A program made the position numbers and the translations under genes. The notes under the pieces were generated by a model. That model ran no database searches and was not told the DNA's origin. It was given only the letters and a program-made list of their open reading frames with translations. Positions 45,141-53,723 of a stretch of DNA of 64,000 nucleotides are shown here, in pieces (within the stretch, counting starts at the first letter, position 1; the number at the start of each line of letters is the position of its first letter). Source of the stretch: Xenorhabdus griffiniae (GTDB lineage: Bacteria > Pseudomonadota > Gammaproteobacteria > Enterobacterales > Enterobacteriaceae); NCBI RefSeq assembly GCF_001028135.1, contig NZ_LDNM01000031.1:38487-102486 (forward strand). Reading direction: 5' to 3'.

Positions 45141-47890
45141 TACGCCTCCTGCTTAGGATAAAAACCGATGTTGGGATCATAAGTAAACTGGGGGTCACTC
45201 TCTGGCAGCCAGATTTGCAGGTATTTGACGGACTTGAATTTATCCTGTAGCCGCGCCACGGCTTGAGAAAGGGACTCTGGTACGGGTTGCAGCTTATCGG
45301 CAAATTTGTTTTTTGAAATTTTGACAATACTTAATTGGACAGGGAATTTTTCATCCTCTACCCACGGTATTAATTCCCCGCTTTCGGTCAGTTTGACGAG
45401 CAGCACACTCACCGTTTCGATATCGCTAAATCGGGTACTGATATTGCAGTCATCGTCATACCAGCCGTGGGCACTGCGTTTGCTATATTCATAGCGTTGC
45501 CATTGCAGGGCTTGTGAGCGTGCTGCGGCGTCTTTGCTCCGCCCTTCTCCTATCTCATCATTATCCTTGTGTTTGAGTGCTTCAGGGATGTGTTCATCGG
45601 CGTCTTCACCATAAACAGCTTCGATTAAGGTTCGCGCCTCAGCAGGCATACGAATGGCACCTAAGCGCAGTAATTCGCGTAAGCCAAGCCATAAACGCCC
45701 GGCTGAACGATATACATATTGGGTATTGCGAAAATCTTTGCTCAACCAATCAGTTTTGGGTTGATCATCCCATTCTGGGGCGTGGAGATATAATTCAGGT
45801 GCAGATCGGCTATCGGTAATGCCTTGCTTGTATTCGCCATTTGCATTGCGAGTATGGCGGTGCAAACGACCAACCCGTTGAATCAAGTCATCGATCGGGC
45901 AGATATCGGAGATCATGACATCCGTATCTGCATCAAGGCTTTCCTGAAAGACTTGCGTTGTAATCAGGATCTTTCCTTGCCGATCCTTCTGCTTGCTTTC
46001 TTTACCAAATATTGCCAGCACACGATTTTCGATCGCTTTTCGGTCATGCAAAATAAAACGGCTGTGGAATAACAGGCAATTTTCCGGTTGCGCCATTTGC
46101 GATTGAATAAGCCGGAAAGCCTGGAGTGCATCATCCACTGAGTTGCGAACCCAAACCACGCATTGCCCATTCTGAGCGGCGTTGAGGGCAATTTGTACGC
46201 CGCCATCCAGATGATTCACGGTTTTTACCGTGACGGTACGGCTGACGTCTGGGCGACTGTGCAGGGGCGTTTCAATCAGTGGAGTTTCTGGGTTTAACGT
46301 GACATGGGTTGCCAGTGGAAAGGCCGTTTTTTGCAATTTCTGCGGTGGTATGCCGCTGGCAGATAACCAGATATCCACCAGCCGTTGCCGCTGTTTCAAG
46401 GAGAGTGTGGCAGTCAGTAATATCACGGAACCACCCTGATGCAAGTGCAGACTTAATACGCTTTCCAGCAATGCAAACATGTATTCATCGGCGGCGTGTA
46501 CCTCGTCAAAGATCAATACCTTGCGATTTAACCCAATCAACCGCAGTGACTGGTATTTTCTCGGTAAAACGGCAAGTAATGCCTGATCGATAGTACCTAC
46601 GCCCACCGAGGCCAATAGGGCCTTTTTATTAGAATCAGCCAACCATCGGTGGCACTGTGCTGTCGCGGTGCTATCGTCTCTGGTGTAGTCACTGTCGTTA
46701 TGTTCAGACGTCAGGATGATGTCACGGAAATTATCATTCATTTCACGTGCACCGTGCGCGAGAACGATACTGGGCAGTTTGCCGTTTTTGGTATCGAACA
46801 TATGATGATAATGCTTAGCGATTCGGCCAAACATGGCGTTGGAAGTCGCCATTGTTGGCAGGCCAAAATAGAAACCGTCCGCAGCCCCTGTTTGCATTAA
46901 GCGGTGAGTCAGGGCAAGGGCGGCTTCTGTTTTGCCTGCGCCCGTAACATCTTCCAGAATAAAAAGCTGTGGGGAGTCATCAATCGAGACTTCTTCCGCC
47001 CATTTTTGTAATGGAGTTGGTGAAAATTGGTAGTACTCCTGGATAGAAGTATAAGGAGATATCACGGGAGTGTTATGGATATCAATACCATCTAAGGCGA
47101 TTTGGGCTTGTTTTTGGGTAATCAGCCAATATTCTGTCAGCGGAAGGGCTTTGGTTTGATAATGAAAATGGTAACAGTCAGAGCCTATCCAGTCTGCCAG
47201 CACGACAATACCGGCAAATTGCCAACTCACTTGTTGTAGTTTGCGTCGCCACTCTTTTGAAAGTAGTTTTGCCAGTGGCAGATGAGGTTGAAAAAGCGCC
47301 AGAAGATCATGGGTAAATGCTGTGGCATCGATAACATTTTGGGACTCGGTAAAATCGGTAATTGCGCTCCAATGATCATCATCAATGGGTTTACCATGAT
47401 GACCAAGTATACACTGCATCAAAACCATTAACGTTTTCAGGGCTTGTTTCTTTTGTTTATCTTCACCGAATTGAAGGCCATCATCTCCTGCTAAAGCAAT
47501 CAGTACATCGTCCTGAATTTTTTTCCAGAAAAATAGCCCTAACCGATCATGCCTGAAAAATTTGGGATCATAGGGGGAGTATTGCTCCGGTTTAATTAGA
47601 TCAGTATTTTCCTGGGAATATAATTGCTGAAATGCAGAAGCAAATTTGCCGATATCATGCAGTACCAAAAAAAATGAAAACAGGTTTTGTAATGATTCTG
47701 ATGATAATCCCAAAAAATTTGCGAGATCTTGCGTTAATTTCTTATGTGGCGCCAATAATAATTGGCCTACTGCGGCGACATCTAAGCAGTGATAAGCCAG
47801 GAGATGATAATTTTCGTTAGAATAGGGATTCTTTTTAGCTTTTCCCCAATATCGTGTGAGGTAATTAAAGTTATTTATTAAGTTAGTCAT
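45140..47890 (-). CDS. cas3: Cas3, type I-E helicase-nuclease
   Basis: 916 residues. The N-terminal HD nuclease has His34 in AYHCLDVAAVG and the HD pair at residues 78-79 (LHDIGKFASAFQ). The SF2 helicase has Walker A TGAGKTEAAL, DEVH box LIFDEVHAADEYM, motif III LLTATLS and motif VI-like QRVGRLHRHTR. Full length for the family, with no visible lesion. It unwinds and degrades target DNA after Cascade binding. First gene of the cas operon; the promoter lies in the 52 bases before it or further upstream. Confidence 0.95.
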   Translation of the reverse strand: MTNLINNFNYLTRYWGKAKKNPYSNENYHLLAYHCLDVAAVGQLLLAPHKKLTQDLANFLGLSSESLQNLFSFFLVLHDIGKFASAFQQLYSQENTDLIKPEQYSPYDPKFFRHDRLGLFFWKKIQDDVLIALAGDDGLQFGEDKQKKQALKTLMVLMQCILGHHGKPIDDDHWSAITDFTESQNVIDATAFTHDLLALFQPHLPLAKLLSKEWRRKLQQVSWQFAGIVVLADWIGSDCYHFHYQTKALPLTEYWLITQKQAQIALDGIDIHNTPVISPYTSIQEYYQFSPTPLQKWAEEVSIDDSPQLFILEDVTGAGKTEAALALTHRLMQTGAADGFYFGLPTMATSNAMFGRIAKHYHHMFDTKNGKLPSIVLAHGAREMNDNFRDIILTSEHNDSDYTRDDSTATAQCHRWLADSNKKALLASVGVGTIDQALLAVLPRKYQSLRLIGLNRKVLIFDEVHAADEYMFALLESVLSLHLHQGGSVILLTATLSLKQRQRLVDIWLSASGIPPQKLQKTAFPLATHVTLNPETPLIETPLHSRPDVSRTVTVKTVNHLDGGVQIALNAAQNGQCVVWVRNSVDDALQAFRLIQSQMAQPENCLLFHSRFILHDRKAIENRVLAIFGKESKQKDRQGKILITTQVFQESLDADTDVMISDICPIDDLIQRVGRLHRHTRNANGEYKQGITDSRSAPELYLHAPEWDDQPKTDWLSKDFRNTQYVYRSAGRLWLGLRELLRLGAIRMPAEARTLIEAVYGEDADEHIPEALKHKDNDEIGEGRSKDAAARSQALQWQRYEYSKRSAHGWYDDDCNISTRFSDIETVSVLLVKLTESGELIPWVEDEKFPVQLSIVKISKNKFADKLQPVPESLSQAVARLQDKFKSVKYLQIWLPESDPQFTYDPNIGFYPKQEA

Positions 47891-47942
47891 ATGCTCTCAT
47901 AAGTAAATAAAATTATAACCTGCCTATATTAATGGTTTGTCA

Positions 47943-48383
47943 TTAATCTTCTGTGTTTTCTATATATTGACTAAATCGAAGTAAATAGCCATCTGGATCT
48001 TGAACGAGAAATTCCCTCTGACAGATTGTGGTATCACCTATGCAGTAATCATTATCTTCCAGTGGTCGATAAAGTTCTATTTCGTTAATTTTCAGATTTT
48101 CCATGATTGGCATAATGTCATCGACTTCAATTTGAAAATTAATACCGCGCCCTAATGGATTATTGAGTTCTCCGGTATTCCAACCATTGTCATGAAATAC
48201 TTCCAGCATTAATTGTGCTTCACCTAATCCTAAATAAACAAAATCGGGATTTTCTCGACGAATTAATATTTCGAAACCCAATATTTTTTGATAGAAATCA
48301 AGTGAAGCCGCAAAATTGGTCACAGTAAGTTCTGGCACCATACGATTCCAGTAAGTTATTTCTGTTACATTGTTAGCAATCAA
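47943..48383 (-). CDS. VOC-fold (glyoxalase/bleomycin-resistance-like) protein
   Basis: 146 residues from TTG 48383, which has AGGAA upstream; an ATG at 48341 would give 132 residues. The vicinal-oxygen-chelate repeat is visible: VPELTVTNFAASLDFYQKIL, FVYLGLGEAQLMLEVFHDN and REFLVQDPDGYLLRFSQ. Proteins of this family bind and sequester bleomycin-like drugs or act as glyoxalases or dioxygenases; the substrate here is unknown. It lies between cas3 and the CRISPR array on the same strand, 52 bases from cas3. Confidence 0.85.
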   Translation of the reverse strand: MIANNVTEITYWNRMVPELTVTNFAASLDFYQKILGFEILIRRENPDFVYLGLGEAQLMLEVFHDNGWNTGELNNPLGRGINFQIEVDDIMPIMENLKINEIELYRPLEDNDYCIGDTTICQREFLVQDPDGYLLRFSQYIENTED

Positions 48384-48583
48384 AGTGTTTTCCTGGGTGA
48401 TTATATTATTTTAAAATAGCGAATTGCTTAAAAAATTAGCTAAATCAACTCTGTTAACAACGGATTTGGAGAATTTACCCTATATTATGTTATCACTAAC
48501 ATTCTATCTTATATGGAATATTGATCACATTTAAAATCACATGAGAAGGTAATGATGAAAATTTCATCTCATCTCGCTATGAA

Positions 48584-48844
48584 TTAGATTTTTATGATAG
48601 TTTTTATAGTAAATTGTAATCCTTCGTGAATATTTTTTTCTGATGGTGTTTTATCTCTATATATCAGTGTTTGTTCATTTTGTAGGTGCTGAATTTTTAT
48701 TTGTGTCAGCGCTTCTTTGCGCCATCTAATCAGGGTGCTTTTAGAGATTCCCTCTGATTTGGCCAGAGAGGAAATACTGATGTTGTAGGGCGGTAGCATT
48801 TTTTTTTGCATGGCTCGTTTTTTTTCAGGTGAATATCGTTTCAA
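48584..48844 (-). pseudogene. Transposase HTH (orfA-like) fragment
   Basis: 86 residues from TTG 48844 with AGGAG upstream. The first ~50 residues (RYSPEKKRAMQKKMLPPYNI, then SSLAKSEGISKSTLIRWRKE) match the helix-turn-helix N-terminus of IS3-type orfA transposases; the rest of the transposase is absent and the tail looks random. No IS ends were found. A degraded insertion between cas3 and the array. Confidence 0.65.
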
Positions 48845-49023
48845 ATTTTGTCTCCTATGAGAATTTTTATGTGGAATATTTTAAAAGTGTAGAGTGAGTT
48901 TGTGGAAAGGCAAATTTTTTTTCAATTTCAAACAAAAGGAAAGAAGAAAAACTTCTAAAAATTAGGCTGCTTGGGTTATCATTTATTCACACCTGTTAGT
49001 GTGTAGATTAGATATCCAGATAG

Positions 49024-49113
49024 ATATTTATCCCCGTATCTACGGGGAACATAAGTTGTGATCAAATAAAAGTAAAAATAAAAACGGTTTATCCCCGTAT
49101 TCACGGGGAAAAG
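49024..49113 (-). CRISPR. Degenerate leader-distal repeat pair with one spacer
   Basis: Two repeats of 29 bp at 49024-49052 and 49085-49113 enclose exactly one 32-bp spacer (49053-49084), the type I-E period. Both keep the core TTATCCCCGTA..ACGGGG but differ from the consensus at the ends (the first starts ATA instead of CGG, the second ends AAAAG instead of GAACAC). Same orientation as the main array. The spacer is A-rich. They look like the oldest end of the array, now isolated by the insert at 49114-49631. Confidence 0.85.
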
Positions 49114-49269
49114 TATTCATATCACTAAACTGTGGACATTTCTATTTTTCATCTTTTCTTAAGACAAATACATTCCTGATTGTTATCTTCACTATGCTTG
49201 CCGGAAGCAGTGATTTGAAGTGTAGCAAATCACCATCATTACGTCTCTATTGTGTTTATGATGATGGGC

Positions 49270-49513
49270 ATGACTGCTGTTGTTATTCGCCAATCTGGTG
49301 GAGATAATATTGTTAGCATACCGAAAGCCATTGTGAAAAACCTTCAATCTGCATACGGGTTCAAAGCTTGATTTGTCCATTCAAGATAACAAAATTGTGC
49401 TTACACCAATCGAAGAAGAGTTAACGTTGGAATCACTGTTAGCCGGAAGTCCTAAAGAATATTTTACGGTAGAAACGCCGCCCTGCGTTTGTGATCTCTC
49501 GAAAGATGTTTAA
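49270..49513 (+). pseudogene. MazE/PemI-type antitoxin relic (frameshifted)
   Basis: From ATG 49270 the frame reads MTAVVIRQSGGDNIVSIPKA then IVKNLQ and stops at 49371 after a frameshift. The +1 frame continues the protein: SKLDLSIQDNKIVLTPIEEE then LTLESLLAGSPKEYFTVE. Together these are an AbrB/SpoVT-type antitoxin DNA-binding domain with its start of toxin-binding tail. The true C-terminus is lost: the sequence jumps into toxin coding at about 49473. It lies inside the CRISPR region. Confidence 0.8.
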
Positions 49514-49631
49514 CGAGCATACCGGATTTGCTGTTGTGGTTCCCACTACCAGTACCGTGAGGGGAATGATGCTAGAAGTTGTCTTACCCGAAGAATTATC
49601 GACCCAGGGGTAATTCTTATCCATCAAGTTC
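49473..49631 (+). pseudogene. MazF/PemK-type toxin relic ending at a CRISPR repeat
   Basis: The frame from 49473 reads KRRPAFVISRKMFNEHTGFA then VVVPTTSTVRGMMLEVVLPE and ELSTQG before a stop at 49611; one missing G restores VILIHQV up to 49631. This is the middle of a MazF/PemK endoribonuclease (RPA.VIS...N..TG.A.VVP.TS). The N-terminal ~20 residues including the start are deleted and the C-terminal part is cut exactly where the first main-array repeat begins (49632). It cannot make an active toxin. Confidence 0.8.
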
Positions 49632-50027
49632 CGGTTTATCCCCGTACTCACGGGGAACACTGGTGCAATTCCAGTTTTTTTCTGCCCCCAACCGGTTTAT
49701 CCCCGTACTCACGGGGAACACCAGTCTTTTTCTTCCCTGATAATGGTTAAAATCGGTTTATCCCCGTACTCACGGGGAACACGAGAAGCGAAGCCATGTT
49801 CCGGGCAATAGTCACCGGTTTATCCCCGTACTCACGGGGAACACATCCCGCAACAGTTTGATGATATTTTGCGATGCGGTTTATCCCCGTACTCACGGGG
49901 AACACTTGGTTGTCATAAAGTGGGATTTGCTCGGTTGCGGTTTATCCCCGTACTCACGGGGAACACACGGCAACATCGATCTGGCTGATTTGCGTGAAAA
50001 ATTTATCCCCGTACTTACGGGGAACAC
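49632..50027 (-). CRISPR. Type I-E CRISPR array, 7 repeats and 6 spacers
   Basis: Repeats of 29 bp start at 49632, 49693, 49754, 49816, 49877, 49938 and 49999. The plus-strand consensus is CGGTTTATCCCCGTACTCAC followed by GGGGAACAC. Spacers are 32, 32, 33, 32, 32 and 32 bp. Read on the minus strand the repeat ends in ATAAACCG, the I-E crRNA 5' handle, so transcription runs leftward toward cas3. Six repeats are identical; the leader-proximal one (49999) has AAA for CGG and one internal change (TTAC). All keep the CCCCGT/ACGGGG stem. Confidence 0.97.
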
Positions 50028-50125
50028 ACTCTAATTTTATCCATATGTTTTATAACATCTTTTTAGGGCGGAAAAATTCTACCATTTTTTTAGTCTATAA
50101 AGTCAGTCAAATTTTCGCTTTCATT
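50028..50125 (-). promoter_or_regulatory. CRISPR leader
   Basis: AT-rich sequence immediately upstream (minus-strand sense) of the first repeat. Its minus strand contains AAAAAAATGGTAGAATTTTT and ends ATAAAATTAGA next to the repeat, resembling the E. coli I-E leader, which has a GGTAGATTGT block and ends TTTAGA. It should carry the array promoter and, in an active system, the integration-guiding site. Confidence 0.65.
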
Positions 50126-50479
50126 CTGCTGTTTTACTATCTGTAATTCAGATCACATTTCATCCATATTTTTAATTCTTACTTACCAATTTATAAGATT
50201 TCCATCACAGAAATCGCAAAATAACCTGTTGGCCTTAATGCAACAACAAAAAGAGTCAGGGTGTGAAAACTATTGTGTTATGCGGTGGGGATGTTACCAG
50301 CATGTTGGAAGATTTATTCAAGCGCGTGTAATCCATCACAATTTCAGCAATTACTGATAAATAAGATGCGAGTAGATTGGCATTTTTCACTAGAAAGCGT
50401 GTTGTGATGCTGTATAAATATGTTAAAACCGCGAGTTATTCCTCTGTACCTATCAATAACTGATTGCATTACATTGAAA
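50126..50479. other. Gap between CRISPR leader and gntR
   Basis: About 350 bases with no confident gene. A 23-codon frame from GTG 50262 (KTIVLCGGDVTSMLEDLFKR) could be a gene scrap, but I cannot place it. The gntR promoter should lie in the last 100 bases. Confidence 0.4.
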
Positions 50480-51475
50480 ATGAAGAAAAAACGACCAGCT
50501 TTACAAGATGTTGCCGACCTCGTTGGCGTCACAAAAATGACGGTCAGCCGTTTTTTACGTAATCCCGATCAGGTTTCTGACGCGTTGGGAAAACGAATCG
50601 CGGAAGCTGTGGAGCAACTAGGTTATATCCCTAACCGTGTACCCGATATTCTTTCCAATTCGACCAGTCGTGCAATAGGTGTTTTGCTTCCTTCATTGAC
50701 CAATCAGGTCTTCGCCGAAGTCATTCGCGGTATTGAGCATGTGACTGATCGCAACGGATATCAGACTATGCTTGCCCACTATGGTTATTCTGCCCAGAAA
50801 GAAGAAGAACGTTTACTCTCCCTGCTTGCCTATAATATTGATGGCCTGATTCTGGCGGAACGCACACATACCTCCAAAACGTTAAAGGTGTTGCAAACAG
50901 TAGGCATACCCGTAGTTGAATTGATGGACAGTGTATCGCCTTGCCTTGATATTGCAGTAGGGATCGATAATTTAGCAGCGGCTCGTCAGATGACGATGGC
51001 GATGATCGAACGCGGCTGCAAAAACATTATTTATCTCGGTGCCCGGCAGGATGAACGAACGCTGATCCGTTTGCAAGGGTTTGAAATGGCGATGTTCAGC
51101 GCCGGGCTTCAACCAAGAAAAATGATGACACCCGTCAGCTCTTCCTATTCATTAGGCGCACAGCTTTTGCAGGAATCCTGCCAGAAATATCCTGAAATTG
51201 ATGGCCTGTTTTGTACGAATGATGATATCGCTATCGGGGCGATTTTTGAGTGCCAGCGACAGGGGATCAAAATACCGGAAGAAATTGCGATAGCGGGCTT
51301 TCATGGTCATGATGTCGGCCAGGTAATGACACCCAGGCTTGCCAGCGTGCTGACTCCTCGTAACTTAATGGGACGCAAGGCAGCAGAATCCTTGCTTGCT
51401 CGTCTGAGTGGGGAAACGCTGGAACAAACTCTGATCGATGTTGGGTTTACCCTTTCACTGGGGGAAAGTGTTTAA
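50480..51475 (+). CDS. gntR: GntR, gluconate operon repressor (LacI family)
   Basis: 331 residues from ATG 50480 (MKKKRPALQDVADLVGVTKM), equal to E. coli; an in-frame start at 50420 is rejected. N-terminal LacI-type HTH with hinge helix (YIPNRVPDILSNSTS), then a periplasmic-binding-protein-like effector domain. It represses gluconate uptake and phosphorylation genes and is released by gluconate. Adjacent gntK and gntU, with GntR-type palindromes between, confirm the assignment. Confidence 0.96.
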   Translation: MKKKRPALQDVADLVGVTKMTVSRFLRNPDQVSDALGKRIAEAVEQLGYIPNRVPDILSNSTSRAIGVLLPSLTNQVFAEVIRGIEHVTDRNGYQTMLAHYGYSAQKEEERLLSLLAYNIDGLILAERTHTSKTLKVLQTVGIPVVELMDSVSPCLDIAVGIDNLAAARQMTMAMIERGCKNIIYLGARQDERTLIRLQGFEMAMFSAGLQPRKMMTPVSSSYSLGAQLLQESCQKYPEIDGLFCTNDDIAIGAIFECQRQGIKIPEEIAIAGFHGHDVGQVMTPRLASVLTPRNLMGRKAAESLLARLSGETLEQTLIDVGFTLSLGESV

Positions 51476-51580
51476 TTTTTGTAGCTCAAAATGATGCTTT
51501 CCCATTTTCAATTGCGATAAGCCTCACATTTTCCTTTTTTGATGGTTCTGATTGATTGCCTATCATCCAGCTCCACTGCT

Positions 51581-51612
51581 AATGTTACCGGCAATTAGTT
51601 ACCGGTAACATT
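51581..51612 (+). promoter_or_regulatory. GntR operators upstream of gntK
   Basis: Two related sites: AATGTTACCGGCAAT (51581-51595) and the palindrome GTTACCGGTAAC within AGTTACCGGTAACATT (51597-51612). Both match the E. coli GntR operator layout ATGTTACC-GGTAACAT. They lie about 85 bases before gntK, so GntR should repress gntKU. Confidence 0.85.
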
Positions 51613-51695
51613 TGATGGTTACTATTCCACTGCTAATTTTTTATTATAAATCAAATGGATATCTGATCGGTAAGATCTGTGTAAAGGAGTTTGAT

Positions 51696-52253
51696 ATGAG
51701 TGATACCCAACAGCCAAACCACGTTTTTGTATTGATGGGGGTATCCGGCAGCGGTAAATCTGCGGTTGCCAGTGGTGTTGCCCGTGAACTAGGGGCTGCG
51801 TTTCTGGATGGGGACTTTCTTCATCCCCGAGCCAATATTACAAAAATGGCACAGGGTCATGCCTTGAATGATGATGATCGTCGGCCGTGGTTGATGGCAC
51901 TCAATGATGCCATTTTTGCCATGCAGCGCACCAACCCTATCTCCCTGCTCGTGTGTTCTGCCTTGAAAAAAAACTATCGGGATATGTTACGTGATGGCAA
52001 CAAAAACCTGTCATTTCTTTATATGAAAGGGGATCTTGGCTTAATCGAAAGCCGCCTGAAAGCCCGCAAGGGGCATTTCTTCAAACCGCAAATGCTCATC
52101 TCGCAATTTGAGACACTGGAAGAGCCGACCAGTGATGAAAAGGATGTCCATCACATTGATATCAAACCTGATCTTGATGAAGTCATCAAAAATGTGATTA
52201 AAGCCATTGACCATATCCACGCCATTAACCGTATTAGTGAGGGATGTTCATGA
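51696..52253 (+). CDS. gntK: GntK, gluconate kinase
   Basis: 185 residues from ATG 51696, with AAAGGAG upstream; the longer in-frame start at 51612 lies in the operator. Walker A is GVSGSGKSAVASGVA; DGDFLHPRANITKMAQGHAL and LVCSALKKNYRDMLR are gluconokinase signatures. It phosphorylates gluconate to 6-phosphogluconate for the Entner-Doudoroff and pentose phosphate routes. Its stop overlaps the gntU start (ATGA). Confidence 0.96.
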   Translation: MSDTQQPNHVFVLMGVSGSGKSAVASGVARELGAAFLDGDFLHPRANITKMAQGHALNDDDRRPWLMALNDAIFAMQRTNPISLLVCSALKKNYRDMLRDGNKNLSFLYMKGDLGLIESRLKARKGHFFKPQMLISQFETLEEPTSDEKDVHHIDIKPDLDEVIKNVIKAIDHIHAINRISEGCS

Positions 52254-53587
52254 GTACTGTAACTCTGGTTCTGACAGCCGTCGGCTCTGTTCTCCTATTA
52301 TTGTTTTTGGTGATGAAAGCCAGGTTACATGCTTTTATTGCCTTGATGCTGGTTTCCGTGGGGGCAGGGATTTTTTCTGGTATGCCACTGGAGAAAATCA
52401 CTCAGACAATGCAAGACGGTATGGCAGGTACTTTGGGCTTTCTTGCCGTTGTTGTCGCCCTTGGCGCAATGTTTGGCAAGATCCTGCATGAAACGGGTGC
52501 CCTTGACCAGATTGCCGTGAAATTGCTGGGGAGTTTTGGTGAAAAGCGGGCTAACTATGCATTGGGTGTGGCCGGGCTTGTCTGTGCGTTGCCACTGTTT
52601 TTCGATGTGGCGGTTGTGTTGTTGATTGGTGTGGCATTCGCCGTTGCGCGTCGTACCAATGGCAATGTTGTGAAACTGGCGCTGCCATTGTTTGCAGGTG
52701 TTGCGGCGGCGGCGGCGTTTTTGGTCCCGGGACCAACGCCGATGATGCTGGCTTCCCAGATGGGCGCCGATTTTGGTTGGATGATCCTGATTGGCCTGAG
52801 CGCCGCCGTTCCGGGCATGTTATTGGCTGGCCCGATATACGGTAACTTTATCAGTAAATATGTGACACTGGATTTACCCAAAGATCTGGGCACACCAAGC
52901 ATTGGCAAAAGCCAGATGCCTTCCTTTGCTTTCAGCCTGGCATTGGTTTTGTTCCCCTTAATATTGGTGGGCTTGAAAACCATTGGTGCACGTTTTGTTG
53001 ATCAGCAATCAGCGCTATATCATTGGCTGGAATTTCTTGGCCATCCTTTCACTGCAATTTTGCTTGCTTGTCTGGTGGCGATTTACGGGTTGGCGATCCG
53101 TCGTGGTATGAGTAAAGAGAAAGTCATGGAGGTCTGCTCTGCGGCGATCCAACCTGCGGGAATTATTTTGCTGGTGACAGGTGCAGGGGGGGTATTCAAA
53201 CAAGTGCTGGTGGACTCCGGTGTTGGGCCGGCATTGGGCGATGCGTTGGTCGGTGCTGGCCTGCCAATCGCGCTGGCGTGTTTTATTTTGTCAGGTGCGG
53301 TGCGTGTGATTCAGGGTTCGGCAACGGTCGCGTGTTTGACCACGGTAGGGCTGGTTCTGCCCGTGATTGGCGAACTGGGTTATTCCGGTGTGCAAATGGC
53401 GGCGTTGTCAGTATGTATCGCCGGTGGCTCTTTGGTACTTAGCCATGTGAACGATTCTGGTTTCTGGTTGTTTGGAAAGTTTACTGGTGCGACAGAAGCG
53501 CAAACCCTAAAAACCTGGACGATAATGGAAACGATTCTCGGCACAACCGGCGCGATGGTTGGCATGATCTATTTCGCTATGTTGTGA
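52250..53587 (+). CDS. gntU: GntU, gluconate permease
   Basis: 445 residues with about 12-14 membrane segments, GntP/GntT family. The start MSTVTLVLTAVGSVLLLLFL matches E. coli GntU closely. Conserved family blocks include AGVAAAAAFLVPGPTPMMLA and SHVNDSGFWLFGKF. It imports gluconate with protons. ATGA overlap with gntK indicates one operon. Confidence 0.95.
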   Translation: MSTVTLVLTAVGSVLLLLFLVMKARLHAFIALMLVSVGAGIFSGMPLEKITQTMQDGMAGTLGFLAVVVALGAMFGKILHETGALDQIAVKLLGSFGEKRANYALGVAGLVCALPLFFDVAVVLLIGVAFAVARRTNGNVVKLALPLFAGVAAAAAFLVPGPTPMMLASQMGADFGWMILIGLSAAVPGMLLAGPIYGNFISKYVTLDLPKDLGTPSIGKSQMPSFAFSLALVLFPLILVGLKTIGARFVDQQSALYHWLEFLGHPFTAILLACLVAIYGLAIRRGMSKEKVMEVCSAAIQPAGIILLVTGAGGVFKQVLVDSGVGPALGDALVGAGLPIALACFILSGAVRVIQGSATVACLTTVGLVLPVIGELGYSGVQMAALSVCIAGGSLVLSHVNDSGFWLFGKFTGATEAQTLKTWTIMETILGTTGAMVGMIYFAML

Positions 53588-53614
53588 TGAAGCCTTTTTA
53601 AGCGATTTTTAATG

Positions 53615-53640
53615 GCACCTTATCCATCATAAGGTGCTGT
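53615..53640 (+). terminator. Hairpin after gntU
   Basis: GCACCTTA-TCCATCA-TAAGGTGC, an 8-bp perfect stem 27 bases after the gntU stop, followed by the weakly T-rich TGTTATCC. Confidence 0.6.
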
Positions 53641-53723
53641 TATCCACGGTTGTTATTTATTCATTTTGGCACTTTTAAAAGCGTTATTTAAAGACTTTTA
53701 CGACTTGCATATAGGAACTTTTA

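Noticed and set aside
49600..49631. Possible extra spacer left of the first main-array repeat
   Set aside because: No repeat lies 29 bases further left, and the sequence continues the MazF-type toxin frame, so it is flank and not a spacer.
50262..50330. 23-codon frame KTIVLCGGDVTSMLEDLFKR between the leader and gntR
   Set aside because: GTG start, weak ribosome-binding site, no family recognised; kept only as a note in the gap entry.
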